From: Eudromia elegans
Lineage: Eukaryota > Chordata > Aves > Tinamiformes > Tinamidae
DNA: 64,000 nt
Direction of reading: 5' to 3'
NCBI GenBank assembly: GCA_003342815.1
Contig: PTEX01000054.1
Location: forward strand, 2,158,993 to 2,222,992
A model generated the notes under the pieces. It was not told the origin of the DNA, did not search any database, and saw only the letters and a program-made list of their open reading frames with translations. Position 1 is the first letter of the stretch, and each line of letters opens with the position of its first letter. The position numbers and the translations under genes are program-made. Below are positions 40,721 through 52,300 of this stretch, piece after piece.

Positions 40721-43700
40721 AGATGACACCATCCCCATAGCACCTCGCAGCCTGTGGTAGCCTCAGGGCACAGGGATCCCTGAAAGGAGCCAGACCCAGA
40801 GCCTCCAGCGGCTTCGCTACCTCATGGCAGCCCTGGGCGGCCTTAGTGCTGCTGCCTTCACCCTGCGTTACCACGCGAGGCTGCACATGGGGTATGAGGT
40901 ACCCTCCGTCCCCGTGGCAGGTTTTGATGGAGTGTCGGCCCGAGCTTGGAAGTCCCTTGTTCCCAGCCCAGTCTGGCCACTGAGCCAACTTGTAAACCCA
41001 AAGTTTTCAAAAGCCTAAAATCATAAAGGCAAACTAAGGAAGTTTGGGGTTCAATCTCCCTGTTTTCCAAGGGAATCTGAGGGTTTCTGCTGCCGGGCTC
41101 TTGCTTCCTGAGGGTGCGGTGCTGCCGGGGGCCATGTTTCGCATGGAGCCGGGAGGCCCAGTCTGCAGATCCCTGCTTGGAAGAGCAACACGTCACCACG
41201 CTGCGAGGGACTCGTCCAGCGGCGGGTCCAGAGCCCCCAGAGGTGTGTCCAGGTGTGTCCGTAGGGGATGCCGTGGCAGTGCTGAGTCACACGGTTGTGA
41301 TACAGTCACCATATGCAGCCCACGCTTGGCTCTTCCTGCTTCTCCTTTCCCAGGCCCCGGGGCAGGGGTCTTTCCGAAGAGGCTGCGGATGAGAGCAGCC
41401 CTACTTAGCAGTCACGCTGTATAATTTATGAGTGCCCAGCTCACAAGTGTGCTCCGCTAGCTCATCAATAACGAATGAAATAAAAATGCATGTTCACTCG
41501 CTGCCTAGAAGAGCTTTCCTGCACATTAGGAGTTCCATTAGAAACCATAAGAGAGACGCTTTTATTTTTTTCCCTAAGAAGCCTATAGATAAAGCAGTAT
41601 TTAGAGGAGACTCCAGCACTGTGGAAAAGGATAAGGGTCTAATGAAAGGTGAAGTGCTGATGGAGACGGAGGTGTTTCCTCCCTGGTCACACAAAGGCCA
41701 GGCTGCGCCAGTGTGCATTTCTCCATCCAGTGTGTCCCACATCCACGCTCAGCCCATTCCCGGCCTTCCCAAAGCACCCGCTGGCATGTGGATACTTTGG
41801 GAGTAGTGGTTGTGATTTAGGTTGAAGCAGGAACAGCAGTTCAACCTCCTCGTTTTTGCCATTGTGTTTGCTGATCCTGTGCTTTCCTTTCCCAGGAAAT
41901 GTTTCTAAATAGATGGAGACAAACTTGAGTTCGGTGATGGTGATTTTGCTTCCTGACAGCGGGCGATACAATTCTGGGATAAGATCTCCATCTTTGTTGT
42001 GCTTTTAGTGCTCTTACATTGCTTTACAGGTAGCAAATAATAGTTATGAATGGACTCGTTTTACTTAAAATCCCTATTTGTGTATAGCTCCTGAGACTAG
42101 AAGATATCAAGTCCTCTCATAAATAGTTCCTGAAAACATATGCAGAGTACACATTAAAAAAAAATATTAAAAAACCCACATTCTCTAATACATTCCTTCT
42201 TTTCCAGTCTCCTTCCTGTTGCACCTTTTTGCTGATCTGCTAACCAGTTCCTGCCGTGTGGTTTGGGCAGAGATTTCTACCAAAGTGAGTATTAATCCTT
42301 CAGCTTCCAACTGGTTTTCCCCATGAGCTGTGCAAGGCGTGTGCACATTTCAAATGCCCAGCTGTAGAAAGGGGAAACAATATCTGTGGAGAGAAACGTG
42401 GTTACGCTTGTGCCTCTTCCCCCCTCGCTCACCTTCCCAAAGGTGTTTTCCCTCGCTGACCCTCTCAGCACATGGAAAACTGGATGTTTTGCTGTCGTGT
42501 GGGCCTGCTAACACCCAAGCGAGCAGGATTCTTAAGTTAATTGCCCCAAATTCACCCCTTTCTGCACTGAAGCGTCCCCAGGGCTGGACTGGTCTCCTTC
42601 CAGCCGCGCCGGGGATCCAGCCTCACACCCCGCTCGCCGCACATGTGATTCTGGGTTGTGAACACCCATTGTGCCCTGCCCGTGTTTACCCAGCTGGCCT
42701 CCTCCGCGGAGCACGCCGTGGACAAGGGCAGTTTATTCCTCCTGTCCCATAATGGTGCATTCATCCTTCTGGCGGGGTCCTGGAGAGCTCCGGAACACTT
42801 GGCGCGTTGTTTTGGGGATGCTCCTCACGATGCCAGCTTTGGGGGGAAGATGTGAGCAAAGATGTGCGGAACGCGAGGGAACGTGGAGACAGTTTGTGGG
42901 TCCCAGGGTTTGACCCTTGTGTTTCAGCCCTGGCTACTCTTTCTTATCAAGTCTGGAGGTCTTTGGAAATGCTGGAAGATACCAGCTCCCCTTTGCCTGC
43001 AGTGCTGTACAAAGCTTATAGGAGAAAAACTTTACACAAAAAAACCCACGTTCCAACCTAAGACAAAAATTGCAAATCCAAGATTTCCAGCTAAAAGAGA
43101 AGGGTGGCAAGGAGGGACCCACTGGTGAGGGCATGTCCTCTGCCCTCCCACCAAACCAGACATGAATCTGCCACAATAAAATCAGGTCTCTGTGGGTGTA
43201 GCCTGGACAGGAGTTGTGTGCTGTTCCTGCCTGCTAAGGTTTTCTAGCCTTTTCTGAACAATGTTTCAATCTTTGTGGCAAATATATTGTTCCTCTAACT
43301 TGCAAGAACATCATACTTGAGTACAACTGCTGGATTCTCACAGATAATATTTAACACAAGTCTAGACCTGAATAAGAGCTTGTGTGCCTTGAAGCTTGTC
43401 TGTTTATCAGCCAGTGTAATAAAAAATAATGCCTCTCCATATAAACCTTATGACATTTCTTATGACATTAGTATTTTACATGAATACAGCAGATTCTCAG
43501 CTAGGCCGAATCCTTGCAGCACTGCCTATTTATGGCAACTGAACAAATGCTGATTTATACCTGTCAAAGCACCATAGCAATAAATAAATACCACAATGCG
43601 GATGATTCCCTTCCCCATCGCAGGCCGGAATGGAATATTCATAACGCTGTAAATTCTTCGGAACAGCAATCTTGCCGTAATTTTTATCTGCAGTGTACCC

Positions 43701-44463
43701 ATGCACCTTTGGGGGCTCTGATACATAAATCAGGGCTTGTCACACCACTTAATTACTCCGTTTTACGGACCGGGAGCGTGCTTGGGTGGAGGCAACCTGG
43801 TGGGTGGCTCCCACAGAGGTTTTCCCTGCTCCGTAATCCAGGTGCTTGCCAGCACACGTCCTCCTCATGGATCTGTGTCGCGTATCCGGACCGGGCTTGG
43901 GAGGTTACAGACACCCCAAGGATGTGGGTCTGCTCTGCAGATGTCCCTCCGAAATTCCAATAACCCTCATTCCACGTACGGGTTGAGATAACTGCGCAGC
44001 ACCCGTGTGCGCCTCTGTATTAACTGCTGCGTTGGGAAGTCATGTCCTGCTCCTTGCGTCCCTGCTGGCCTCACCTCCCGACATGTGGAGAGGGCCTTGG
44101 GGGCACCTCGGTGTTTCCCAAAGGGCCCTCCTCCTCCGGTTGCTCCAAGGGGGATGCTCCAGCATGCGGAGCAGGACGTCCCTCCATTGGCAGTGGCGCT
44201 TTGTGCACAGCCTGGCCTTGGTGCGAGCACTTCCCGAGGCCGTGTGGACCCTGCGGCTGCTCCGCATGGGCTGTCGTAGCCCCCCCACCCATATGTGCCC
44301 TGGGGCCTTTTCCTGGGAGCACCCAGGAGGAGTCGGGCATTTCCCAAGCAAATCCCAGCACCCCTGGCGAGTGGCAAAGCGGAGCTCCCTGACTGCGTGT
44401 GGGTGCAAAGCTCCGTCTCCCTCCCACCCTGGGATGCGGCTCCTCCTCCCTGCTGGGAACAGA

Positions 44464-44610
44464 GATGGGTGGGGATGTAGATGTGGATGGCGAGAGGGAT
44501 GGGAATGGGAACAGGGATGGGGATGTGGACCAGGATGGGGATGGAGAAGGGGTGGGGATACGGGTACGAATGGGAATGGGGACAGGGACGAGAATGCAGA
44601 TAGGAATGGT
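44464..44610 (+). repeat. Imperfect hexamer-like repeat (ggggat / gatggg)
   Basis: Purine-rich tandem variants of gggatgggaatg. The reverse strand reads as a P/H/I-rich pseudo-protein. Confidence 0.75.
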
Positions 44611-44780
44611 GCTGGCGCCTCCTCATCCCTCTCTATCCCTCCACCTCCTACACAAACCCCCAGCACTGAAGGCATCAGAACCCCGCGGGGCTCGGTGAGG
44701 GCTCGAGGGGGGCCGGGCAGGGCTCGCCGCCTCCGTGGGCGTTAATAATTCAGCAGGCGAGCCGGGCTGGCGCGGGTGCC

Positions 44781-44809
44781 GGCTCCTATTTGAGGAGCCC
44801 GTATAAATA
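44781..44809 (+). promoter_or_regulatory. Orphan TATA box next to a perfect hairpin
   Basis: ggctcct (44781-44787) and aggagcc (44793-44799) form a 7-bp perfect inverted repeat with the 5-nt loop atttg. They are followed at once by cgTATAAATAc (TATA core 44802-44809). The flanks are GC-rich, with a downstream ctaaaaaaag at about 44838. It looks like a core promoter but no gene follows. The reverse strand also reads TATTTATA, so direction is uncertain. Confidence 0.35.
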
Positions 44810-47510
44810 CCGCCCAGACAGCGCGCACTGGCAGCCTAAAAAAAGCCGCGGGCGTCTGCAGTGGGAGCGGGCGCCCCGGGGACGGGGACGGGCACCACCG
44901 GGACCACCTGCCCTGTGGTGGCCCCATGGGGACTGCCGGAGCCACGGGGGCTGCCAGGAAACTGCCTCGGTTTCTCTCTGCTGGGGGGTCTTCCCTCATC
45001 CTCATGGGCCTTATGTGGGGCTGGGTGTGGGAAGGGACTGGGGGCCATGGGGTGACTTTGCGCTGGGGATGGGGACACCCACCCTGAGCACCTGCAGGGA
45101 AAAGCCGGCAGCGGTGGCGGGTGCCGCGCGGAGCTGCACCCGGCAGCGCGGCTCCGCAGCGTGAGTCAGCAGAGCCCGGCCGGCCCCCGGCCCTGCCCGT
45201 GGCGGCTCTGCCCTCCGCGGTGCCACCGCCAGCCAGGGACCCCCCAGTCCCGGCCCCAACACGAGGCTGCCGTGGCCCCCCGCGCCTGCGGCTTCCACAG
45301 CCCCTTTCCAGCCTTTTCCAGGCTTTAGGAGAAGGATTTTTTTCCCCTTTCTTTCTTTCCTTTCTTGTGGGGGATGGGGCACATGGGTCACGTGGGCAAG
45401 TCCGGGGATTTTTAAAGCAATCCGGTGGTTTTCGGTGCCGAGTGCCTGCACCACAGGGGGAGGAAGGGAAGCACCTGCCTTGTCCCCCACGCAGCATCCC
45501 AGGGTCTCCTCATGTTGCACGACCACCCAGCGCCACGGAGCAGGGCGGTGCGGGGCCGCGGGCAGCGCCACGGGAAGCGCTTCCCAGGCATCAGCTCCTC
45601 CCAACGGGAGCAGGAGGAAAGGAGGAAGAAAGGGAGCGAGGAGCTGAGGGATGGGCGCGTTCCGAAGGCGGCTCTCTGCCATGAGGAGAGGTGCAAGCCC
45701 CGCAGGCCCCGCGCTCCCGGCACCGCCGCCGTTGCCAGCGCACTAATTGCACCAGTGACTTTGCAGTTCCCAAAATAGCTGCCGGCTCCGACGGGTGACG
45801 TCACCGTGAGATGCGGCCCGGTGGCAGTGGGAAGGGGGACGTGGCGCTGGCGGAGGGCGCGTGTGGGGACACGGGGCGCCCCACATGGCCCTGGGCCCTG
45901 CACTGCCCTGCAGCACCGGGAGCCGCCGTGAGGCGGATGGGGCAGAGCCACCCCCATGGGGACGAGCTGCCCCTTGCCACCAAAGCCACTGTGTCCCCCA
46001 AGCGCCCGATAACTCCGCGGGTGCTGGGGCCAACTCTGCGTGCCCCATCCCAGGACAGCGAGCTAGGACGTGGACGCCAGCGCCATGCAGCACTGGGGAA
46101 ACCGAGGCACCCGCAGCAGAGGGACAGCCCAAGGTCACCCAGGTGGTGCCGGGCCCAGGGGTCCGGGTGCAGGGGTGTTCTGGGGGCCGGGGCTGCCTCG
46201 GGCAGCGACTCACCGGCCAGTGCTTCTGGTTACGGGCACATGTGGCACTGCCTTACAGGGACCTGCCAGCCCCAGGGCACCCCCTGGCTCCCCATCCACC
46301 CCCCAAACCACCCACTGGCCTCACGCCGCTTCCCGCCTCCTTCCCGGGCAGCGCGTACCGCTTCCCAGGGAGCCGGGCTCCGGAGCCGCGCGCCGACGTC
46401 CTGCCCAGGGCCCACGACGCTCCCCTGGAACGCAGCGAAATAATTAAAACCTCCTCCATTTCCCCTTGCTCATTTGTGCTCCTTCAGCCTGGATTAATGG
46501 GTCTCCTTTCCCCAGCACAGACTCATTCCTTATTCCTAATGGGCCATAAATCCGAGCCCCAAAATAACCCCGGCTTTTGCTCAGGCCTCGTGAAATATTT
46601 ATCCCGCTCCCTGGCCTCCTCCCTGGCCTCCAGCTCCCCCCGCCAGCTCCGCCGCCGCGCTGGAGAAGGGAATGAATCGATGGCATCGATCGGAGCAGAA
46701 TCGCAGCTGGAATGGAAAAGGGAGGGCGGGAGGAACAGCTGAGGTCGGCAAAAGGAGGGAGCCTCGAGGTGCTCTGGCCTCGGCCGGGCCCTGCAGCGAG
46801 ACGCGGGAGGCGGCACTCGGCTCCCCTGCAGCACTGGGCCGGTCCCGGTGCCGATCCCATCCCAGGGCTGCCATTCCCTGCCCGCTGGGGCGCGCGGGGA
46901 AGCCCTGCGCCGGCCCATTCCCGGGCGGAAGCGAGCGGCACTGCGGAGGCTGCCGGGGCGGGGGCGGCTGCGGCAGCTCTCCTGCTGCAAACCCTTTGCT
47001 CGCCGGCGAGGAGGCATGCTCTGCGAGGGCAAAGCCGCCCCCAACCCTCTGCGCGTGTCCCGTCCCACCCCCTGCCCACGCTCCGCAGCTGGTGCCACCG
47101 TGCAGGACCCCGGTGCTGCTGGAGTCCCCGCTCCGTCCCCCCGGGTGCTCAGCGGGACCCGGCAATGCCCAGCTGGCCCACGGGCAGGACAGGCGGCTGC
47201 GGGGGGAGCCGGGAGATGCTTTGGAGCCCAGAAACGAGGGCGAGATCCCCTCGTTTGCGCACCGCCCTGCGTGGGTGGCACTGCCAGGCTAGAGCAGGGC
47301 CCCAGGCGCCTGATGCTGAGAGGCTCCTGTGCCTCAGTTTCCCACTCCAGATGGAAATCCCGCCTGGGAACCAAGTGCAGGCATTATCCCTGCACGCGGG
47401 GACGGGAGTCTCTGGGGGGCTCGGGAGCATCCTTGGAGCGATGCAGCTTCTCTCCCTTTCTGCTCCTGGGCCAGTTGTTGAGGCACTCATAGAGAAACGA
47501 GCACGCCAGG

Positions 47511-49042
47511 TCTCAGCACACCTTGAATGGGCTTTTATTTATTCATAAAACAGCCCCCCAAAATGCGTAAGAAAAGGTTCCACTTGGAATATGCACAAGC
47601 CCTTGAGAGGGGCAGGATTGTACAAACTGGACCGAGCGCAGCTGGGGGGGCAGCCGGGAGCCACCCCGGGTCCCAGTGGCCCCTTCCATTCTCCCAGTAA
47701 ACGCAAATAAAAAGATGATTTCACTGGGTCCTGAGGGAGCCACAGACACATCCCGGTGACCGCCGGGGCTTGGGCTGCAGGGACCTGAGGAAGGAAAGGG
47801 GCTTTGCTGCAAGCTGGAGCACGAGCCCCACGGCCGCAGTGGGGCAGGGGCCCAGCCGGGCACCCTGGGGACACAGCGCTGCCCTCTGGGGCTGCTTTGG
47901 GTTATTTTGGGTTATTCCAACCAAAGGGGGAGGAAAAGCCCCCAAACCTTCAGATTTTGATTACTGGGCATTTTGCAAAGCCAGCAGAAAGTGCCAGCAA
48001 CTCCTTTCTGAGCAGCTGGAAGATTCTGGGATTTATTTCACCTCGGTTTTGTATTTCCCAAGGAAAAGCTCCTGCGCATTTTACAGCAGAAAATCCATTT
48101 TTCTCTCCTCATCTTTTAAATGAGATGGGTGAAACCAACCCAATTTCACACCACAAACAGCTTTTTTTTTTTTTCTCTCTCCCCAAAAGGCGTCCTAGAA
48201 GTAAACGTTTCAGCGTCACTCATCCAGCTCCAGCCATCCAGGCAGTCACCAGTGGGGAAACTGAGGCAGGGAGGCAAAATGCTCCATGTCCCTGGGATGA
48301 CCAGGAGCCTTGAGCCTAGGCCTGTTCCTGCTTTGGGGGTGGCTCCCATTGGGGTGCACAGGGACCGCGGGAAGCCTGGTTTCACCAGTGTGGATTCTCT
48401 GGCGTCTCGTAAAGTGTTGAGCTCGGTAGGTTTTCCCCCCTCTGCAGAGGCCTCCCCTTCCACCACCTGCCTATTTTAAAGGCATTAATGGGAACACATG
48501 AGCTCAGAGACCTCCAGACTCCTGTCCAGTCTGGGTGAAGTCAGCCAGATTGAGGAGGTAGAGACACACATGCAGACTGTGTGCCTGCCGAAGCCTCATT
48601 TCCCTGGGAAACGTGGCTAGAAACCTCCCATCTCCCCTAAACGTGCCTGGCAGTGGCTCCTGTCCACTAGATTTATATTCTCGCTTTTCTCTAGCTACAT
48701 TAGAAAGCCCTTTGGAGGCCCAGGACTCCTCTCCAGCAGCTCCTGCCTTCCGTCCATCTTCTTCCAGAGACCTGCAGCACCCAGGGCTCCCTCCCGCTTC
48801 ACTGGGTCCCCCCCCAGCTCTCAAGGCAAGTCTCTGCTCTGCTGCTGGGCGCCCTTCCACGCTCCCCATCCCCTCCAGCACCCGTGATGGACCCAATCTC
48901 CCAGGCCTGCCTGTGTCCAGCTCAGAGAGGGGAGGACAAGGGAAGCTCCCGGCTGGACGCTGCCCTCGCGCGGACACGCGGCCGGGTGGCCCATGAGCGC
49001 GGGGCAGCGTCCCCGTGTACCTGCGCCAGCTCCCGGGGACGG
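47511..49042 (-). other. SSC4D: Probable SSC4D 3'UTR
   Basis: About 1.5 kb of non-coding sequence runs between the SSC4D stop and the first AATAAA pair on the minus strand. No coding frame is recognised. The T-run near 48163-48174 and short unique sequences are otherwise unremarkable. Confidence 0.55.
47534..47543 (-). promoter_or_regulatory. Overlapping poly(A) signals, probably SSC4D
   Basis: tttatttatt on + reads AATAAATAAA on the minus strand, followed by gcccattcaaggtgtgctg. Confidence 0.6.
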
Positions 49043-49359
49043 TCATAGGAGGCTGCAGAGCGCGCCGGCGTCCTCCGAGTGGTCGCAGTTGTGCACGTCC
49101 CAGCGGATGTGGGAGCAGCGCAGCAGCGAGGCCTCGTCGCCCTTGCACTTGAGGTTGTCGAGGAAGATGTAGCCGGCGCCCTGGCCGTAGCGCGCCTCGC
49201 CCCAGGCGGCCACGGCGCGCCCGCAGCCCAGCTGCCGGCACACCACGCCGGCGTCCCGCAGGTCCCACGCGTCGTCGCACACCGTGCCCCACTGCGACAG
49301 GTAGAACAGCTCCACGCGCCCCTCGCACCGGTGGCTGCCGTTCACCAGGCGCAGGAAGC
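49043..49359 (-). CDS. SSC4D: SSC4D last exon, SRCR domain 4
   Basis: It reads [20 protein letters not shown], then [20 protein letters not shown], and ends [15 protein letters not shown] with SLL and TGA (49045-49043). Eight cysteines are present. The acceptor on minus is cccctccgcag. The domain ends only three residues before the stop. Confidence 0.95.
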
Positions 49360-52300
49360 CTGCGGAGGGGGCAGCGCTGGGAAGGGGGCCCTCGGGACCC
49401 CCGCGCTGCTCTCCGGGGCTGCTGGAACCCACGGGATCTCAGCCTCACTGCCCTGGAGCTGCTGCTCCTTCTGCCCTTCTTGTTAATTATCCTTAATTAC
49501 TAAGCGTCGACGGGGCTGGTTTCCCATGGCTGGTGGGGAAGGGAGCTCCGTGCTGGAGTGTGGGCAGGGGACCTGCTCTGTCTGTCCAAAGTAGGGCACT
49601 GGGTGCTGCTCCGCACGGCTCTGGCATCACCTCCTCGCTGAGGATGCCCACGGGTCACGCCAGAGCTAGGCCTGACGCCAAAAGCACCACGGTGAGGAAA
49701 ACCAGCACGGCCCTTGGAGCTGGGGAGGTTCAACACGGGGGCGGTTCTGCTGCTGGCTCAGCCCCGCGGGTGAACCGTGCCATGTGGCCACCAGTGCGCC
49801 ACCCGCCTTGTCCCCCTCGCAGGGACACCGCGAGAAGCAGATGGCGACAGCAAGCGGGCTGCTCTGCGCCGACAAACACAGTTAGCGGTGCCGGGAGAGC
49901 CGCAGGTCTCGTCCCCCATAGAGATGGGCTGCGGCAGGTCAGTGCTTCAGCCTCCGTCAGGGCTGTGGCCTCTACCCAAGCTGCTGCCACGTCTGCTGCC
50001 CGCCAAGGTGCAGACCCCTGTCCCGGGGACACTCCGGTGACGCTTACCGTCCTTGGGATGAGTCGGGGCCAACGTGGTGGTTGTGTAAGCAGCTTCTTGG
50101 AAGTCGTCCTCCGAGTCGTCAGGGCCTGGCACAGCGGGGAAGGGGTGGGAGAAGGGAAGAGGAGAGAGCTGAGCTCTCCCTGGCCACGTCGGAGCCCCAG
50201 CACGAGCAACGTGTGACCAGCAGAGGACAGGCATGGGCTCCGTTTCCCATGGTCAGCCCAAGTTCCTGGCAGACCTGGTGTCTTGCAGGGCTCCAGAGCT
50301 ATCGAGCAGGGCTGCAAGGGAGCCCGTACGTGGCCCGGGGCAGTGGAACCCCATCCCACCTCTCCAAAGGAAAGAGTGGTGGAGGAAGAGTGGTGGAGCA
50401 CGGGAACACAGGCCCCGGCAGCGTTACGAAACGTGTATGTGAGGCTCTCGGGACACGGTCTAGCGGGCACGGCGGGGATGGGTTTACAGCCGGACTCCGT
50501 CTCCAACCGTACGGATCCCGCCATTCCAAGCAAGCTGCCGTCCCCCTTGCCCCCCTTGCGGCGGGCGGCGCGGGCGAGCGCCCACCTCGGCACACGACGC
50601 CGGCGTCCTCGTGGTGGCCGCAGTTGTGNNNNNNNNNNNNNNNNNNNNNNNNNNNNNNNNNNNNNNNNNNNNNNNNNNNNNNNNNNNNNNNNNNNNNNNN
50701 NNNNNNNNNNNNNNNNNNNNNNNNNNNNNNNNNNNNNNNNNNNNNNNNNNNNNNNNNNNNNNNNNNNNNNNNNNNNNNNNNNNNNNNNNNNNNNNNNNNN
50801 NNNNNNNNNNNNNNNNNNNNNNNNNNNNNNNNNNNNNNNNNNNNNNNNNNNNNNNNNNCCCAGTCGTCGTCGCACACGGTGCCCCACGCGCCGCCGTGAC
50901 GAACCTCCACGCGCCCGCGGCAGCTCCCGTTGCCGTTGGCCAGCCGCACGCCGCCACCTGCGGGCGGGCCCCGGCACGGCACGCACGGCACCGACACCGG
51001 TACCGGTACCGGCCCCGCGGCGTCCAGCCCAGCGCGGGTACCCCCTCGGTGTGAGCGCGGAGAGCGTGGGGGGACCCCCGGGGTTGCCCGTGGAGGGGAA
51101 GGGATCGCCTGGCTGCGTGAGGTAACCTGGGGGTGTGGGGTGAGCCCCAGGGATGCAGGGTGAGCCCCTAGGGATGCCTGAGGGATGGGGTGGGAGGTGA
51201 TCCCTGGCTGCATGAGGTAACCTGGGGATGTGGGGTGAGCCCTAGGGATGCAGGGTGAGCCCCAGGGATGCAGGGTGAGCCCCTAGGAATGCCGGGTGAG
51301 CCCCTAGGGATGTGGCGTGACACTCTAAGGATGCCTGGGGATGAGGGGTTATCCCATGGCAGCATGGGGTAACCCATGGGCGCATGGGGTGAGCCCTGGG
51401 GAAATCCCCTGGTAATGCAGGGTGAGCTCTGCAGGCATGGGGGGAACTCCAGGGATGTGGGGTGAGGCCTGGGAACACGGGAGGCCTCTTGGCAGTGTAG
51501 GGTGACCTATAGGAGCATGGGATGAGTCCCAAGGTGTGGGGTCTGCCTTAGCAGATCCCCTATGGAAACCCATGTTAACCGCTGGAGTGTGGGGTGAGCC
51601 CTGGAGGAGAGGGAGATCTCCTGGGGACAGGGATGAGCATCAGGACACAGGGAGACCCTTAAGGGATAGGGCACCCTGAGAGCATGGAGAGCCTCTGGGT
51701 GCCAGGGGAAGACCCTGAGCCGTGGGGCGAGCTCGGGGGTGCAGGCCGTGGTGCAAGCTGGGACCCTGCAGCCGCCCTGGTTTAGGGGCTCGCTGGTGAC
51801 CGAGGGAGCCACAGGCTGTAGCTCCCACCCACCCACCGGGATCGGTGCCATGTGGCCCCGTCACCGCACTGGGCCAGCCCCAAAAGGGGCCAGCGCCGGG
51901 TCCGCACCCTGGGCTGCACGGGAGCTGGTGGGGGGAGCCCTTCAGGCTGGGGACAGGGTGACAGGGGAGGCAGCCGGGGACGCAGCGGGGACACTTACTG
52001 TCCTGCTCTGGGGTGAGCAGAGCTGTGCTGAGCGCCTCGGTCGCTGGCGACGCCTGCTCTCGGTCGTCTGTGGCTGCTGAGCCGAGCACAGGGACACGGG
52101 CGGGCGCTGGGGCTCAGCACCCGCAGCCCCGGGGGCACCGTGGGGACCCAGGGACAGACCCATGAGGAGGAGGAGGAGGAGGAGGAGGAGGAGGAGGAGA
52201 AGGAAGAGGAGGAGGCAGCCTGGTTCCGCGGGGGGTTGTGCCACCTACCTGTGGCTGTGGCCGTGAGCGTCTCCTGGTGCTCCGGGGCTGCAGAGGTGGT

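Larger units (their letters stand above)
40721..47510. other. Intergenic between YWHAG and SSC4D, no coding gene recognised
   Basis: Both strands were read. The open frames here are GC- or repeat-driven. AT-rich non-repetitive blocks occur at about 41.42-41.60, 42.0-42.3, 43.3-43.75 and 46.43-46.62 kb. A gatggggatg-type short repeat lies at about 44464-44610, and a TATA/hairpin element at 44781-44809. Confidence 0.7.
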
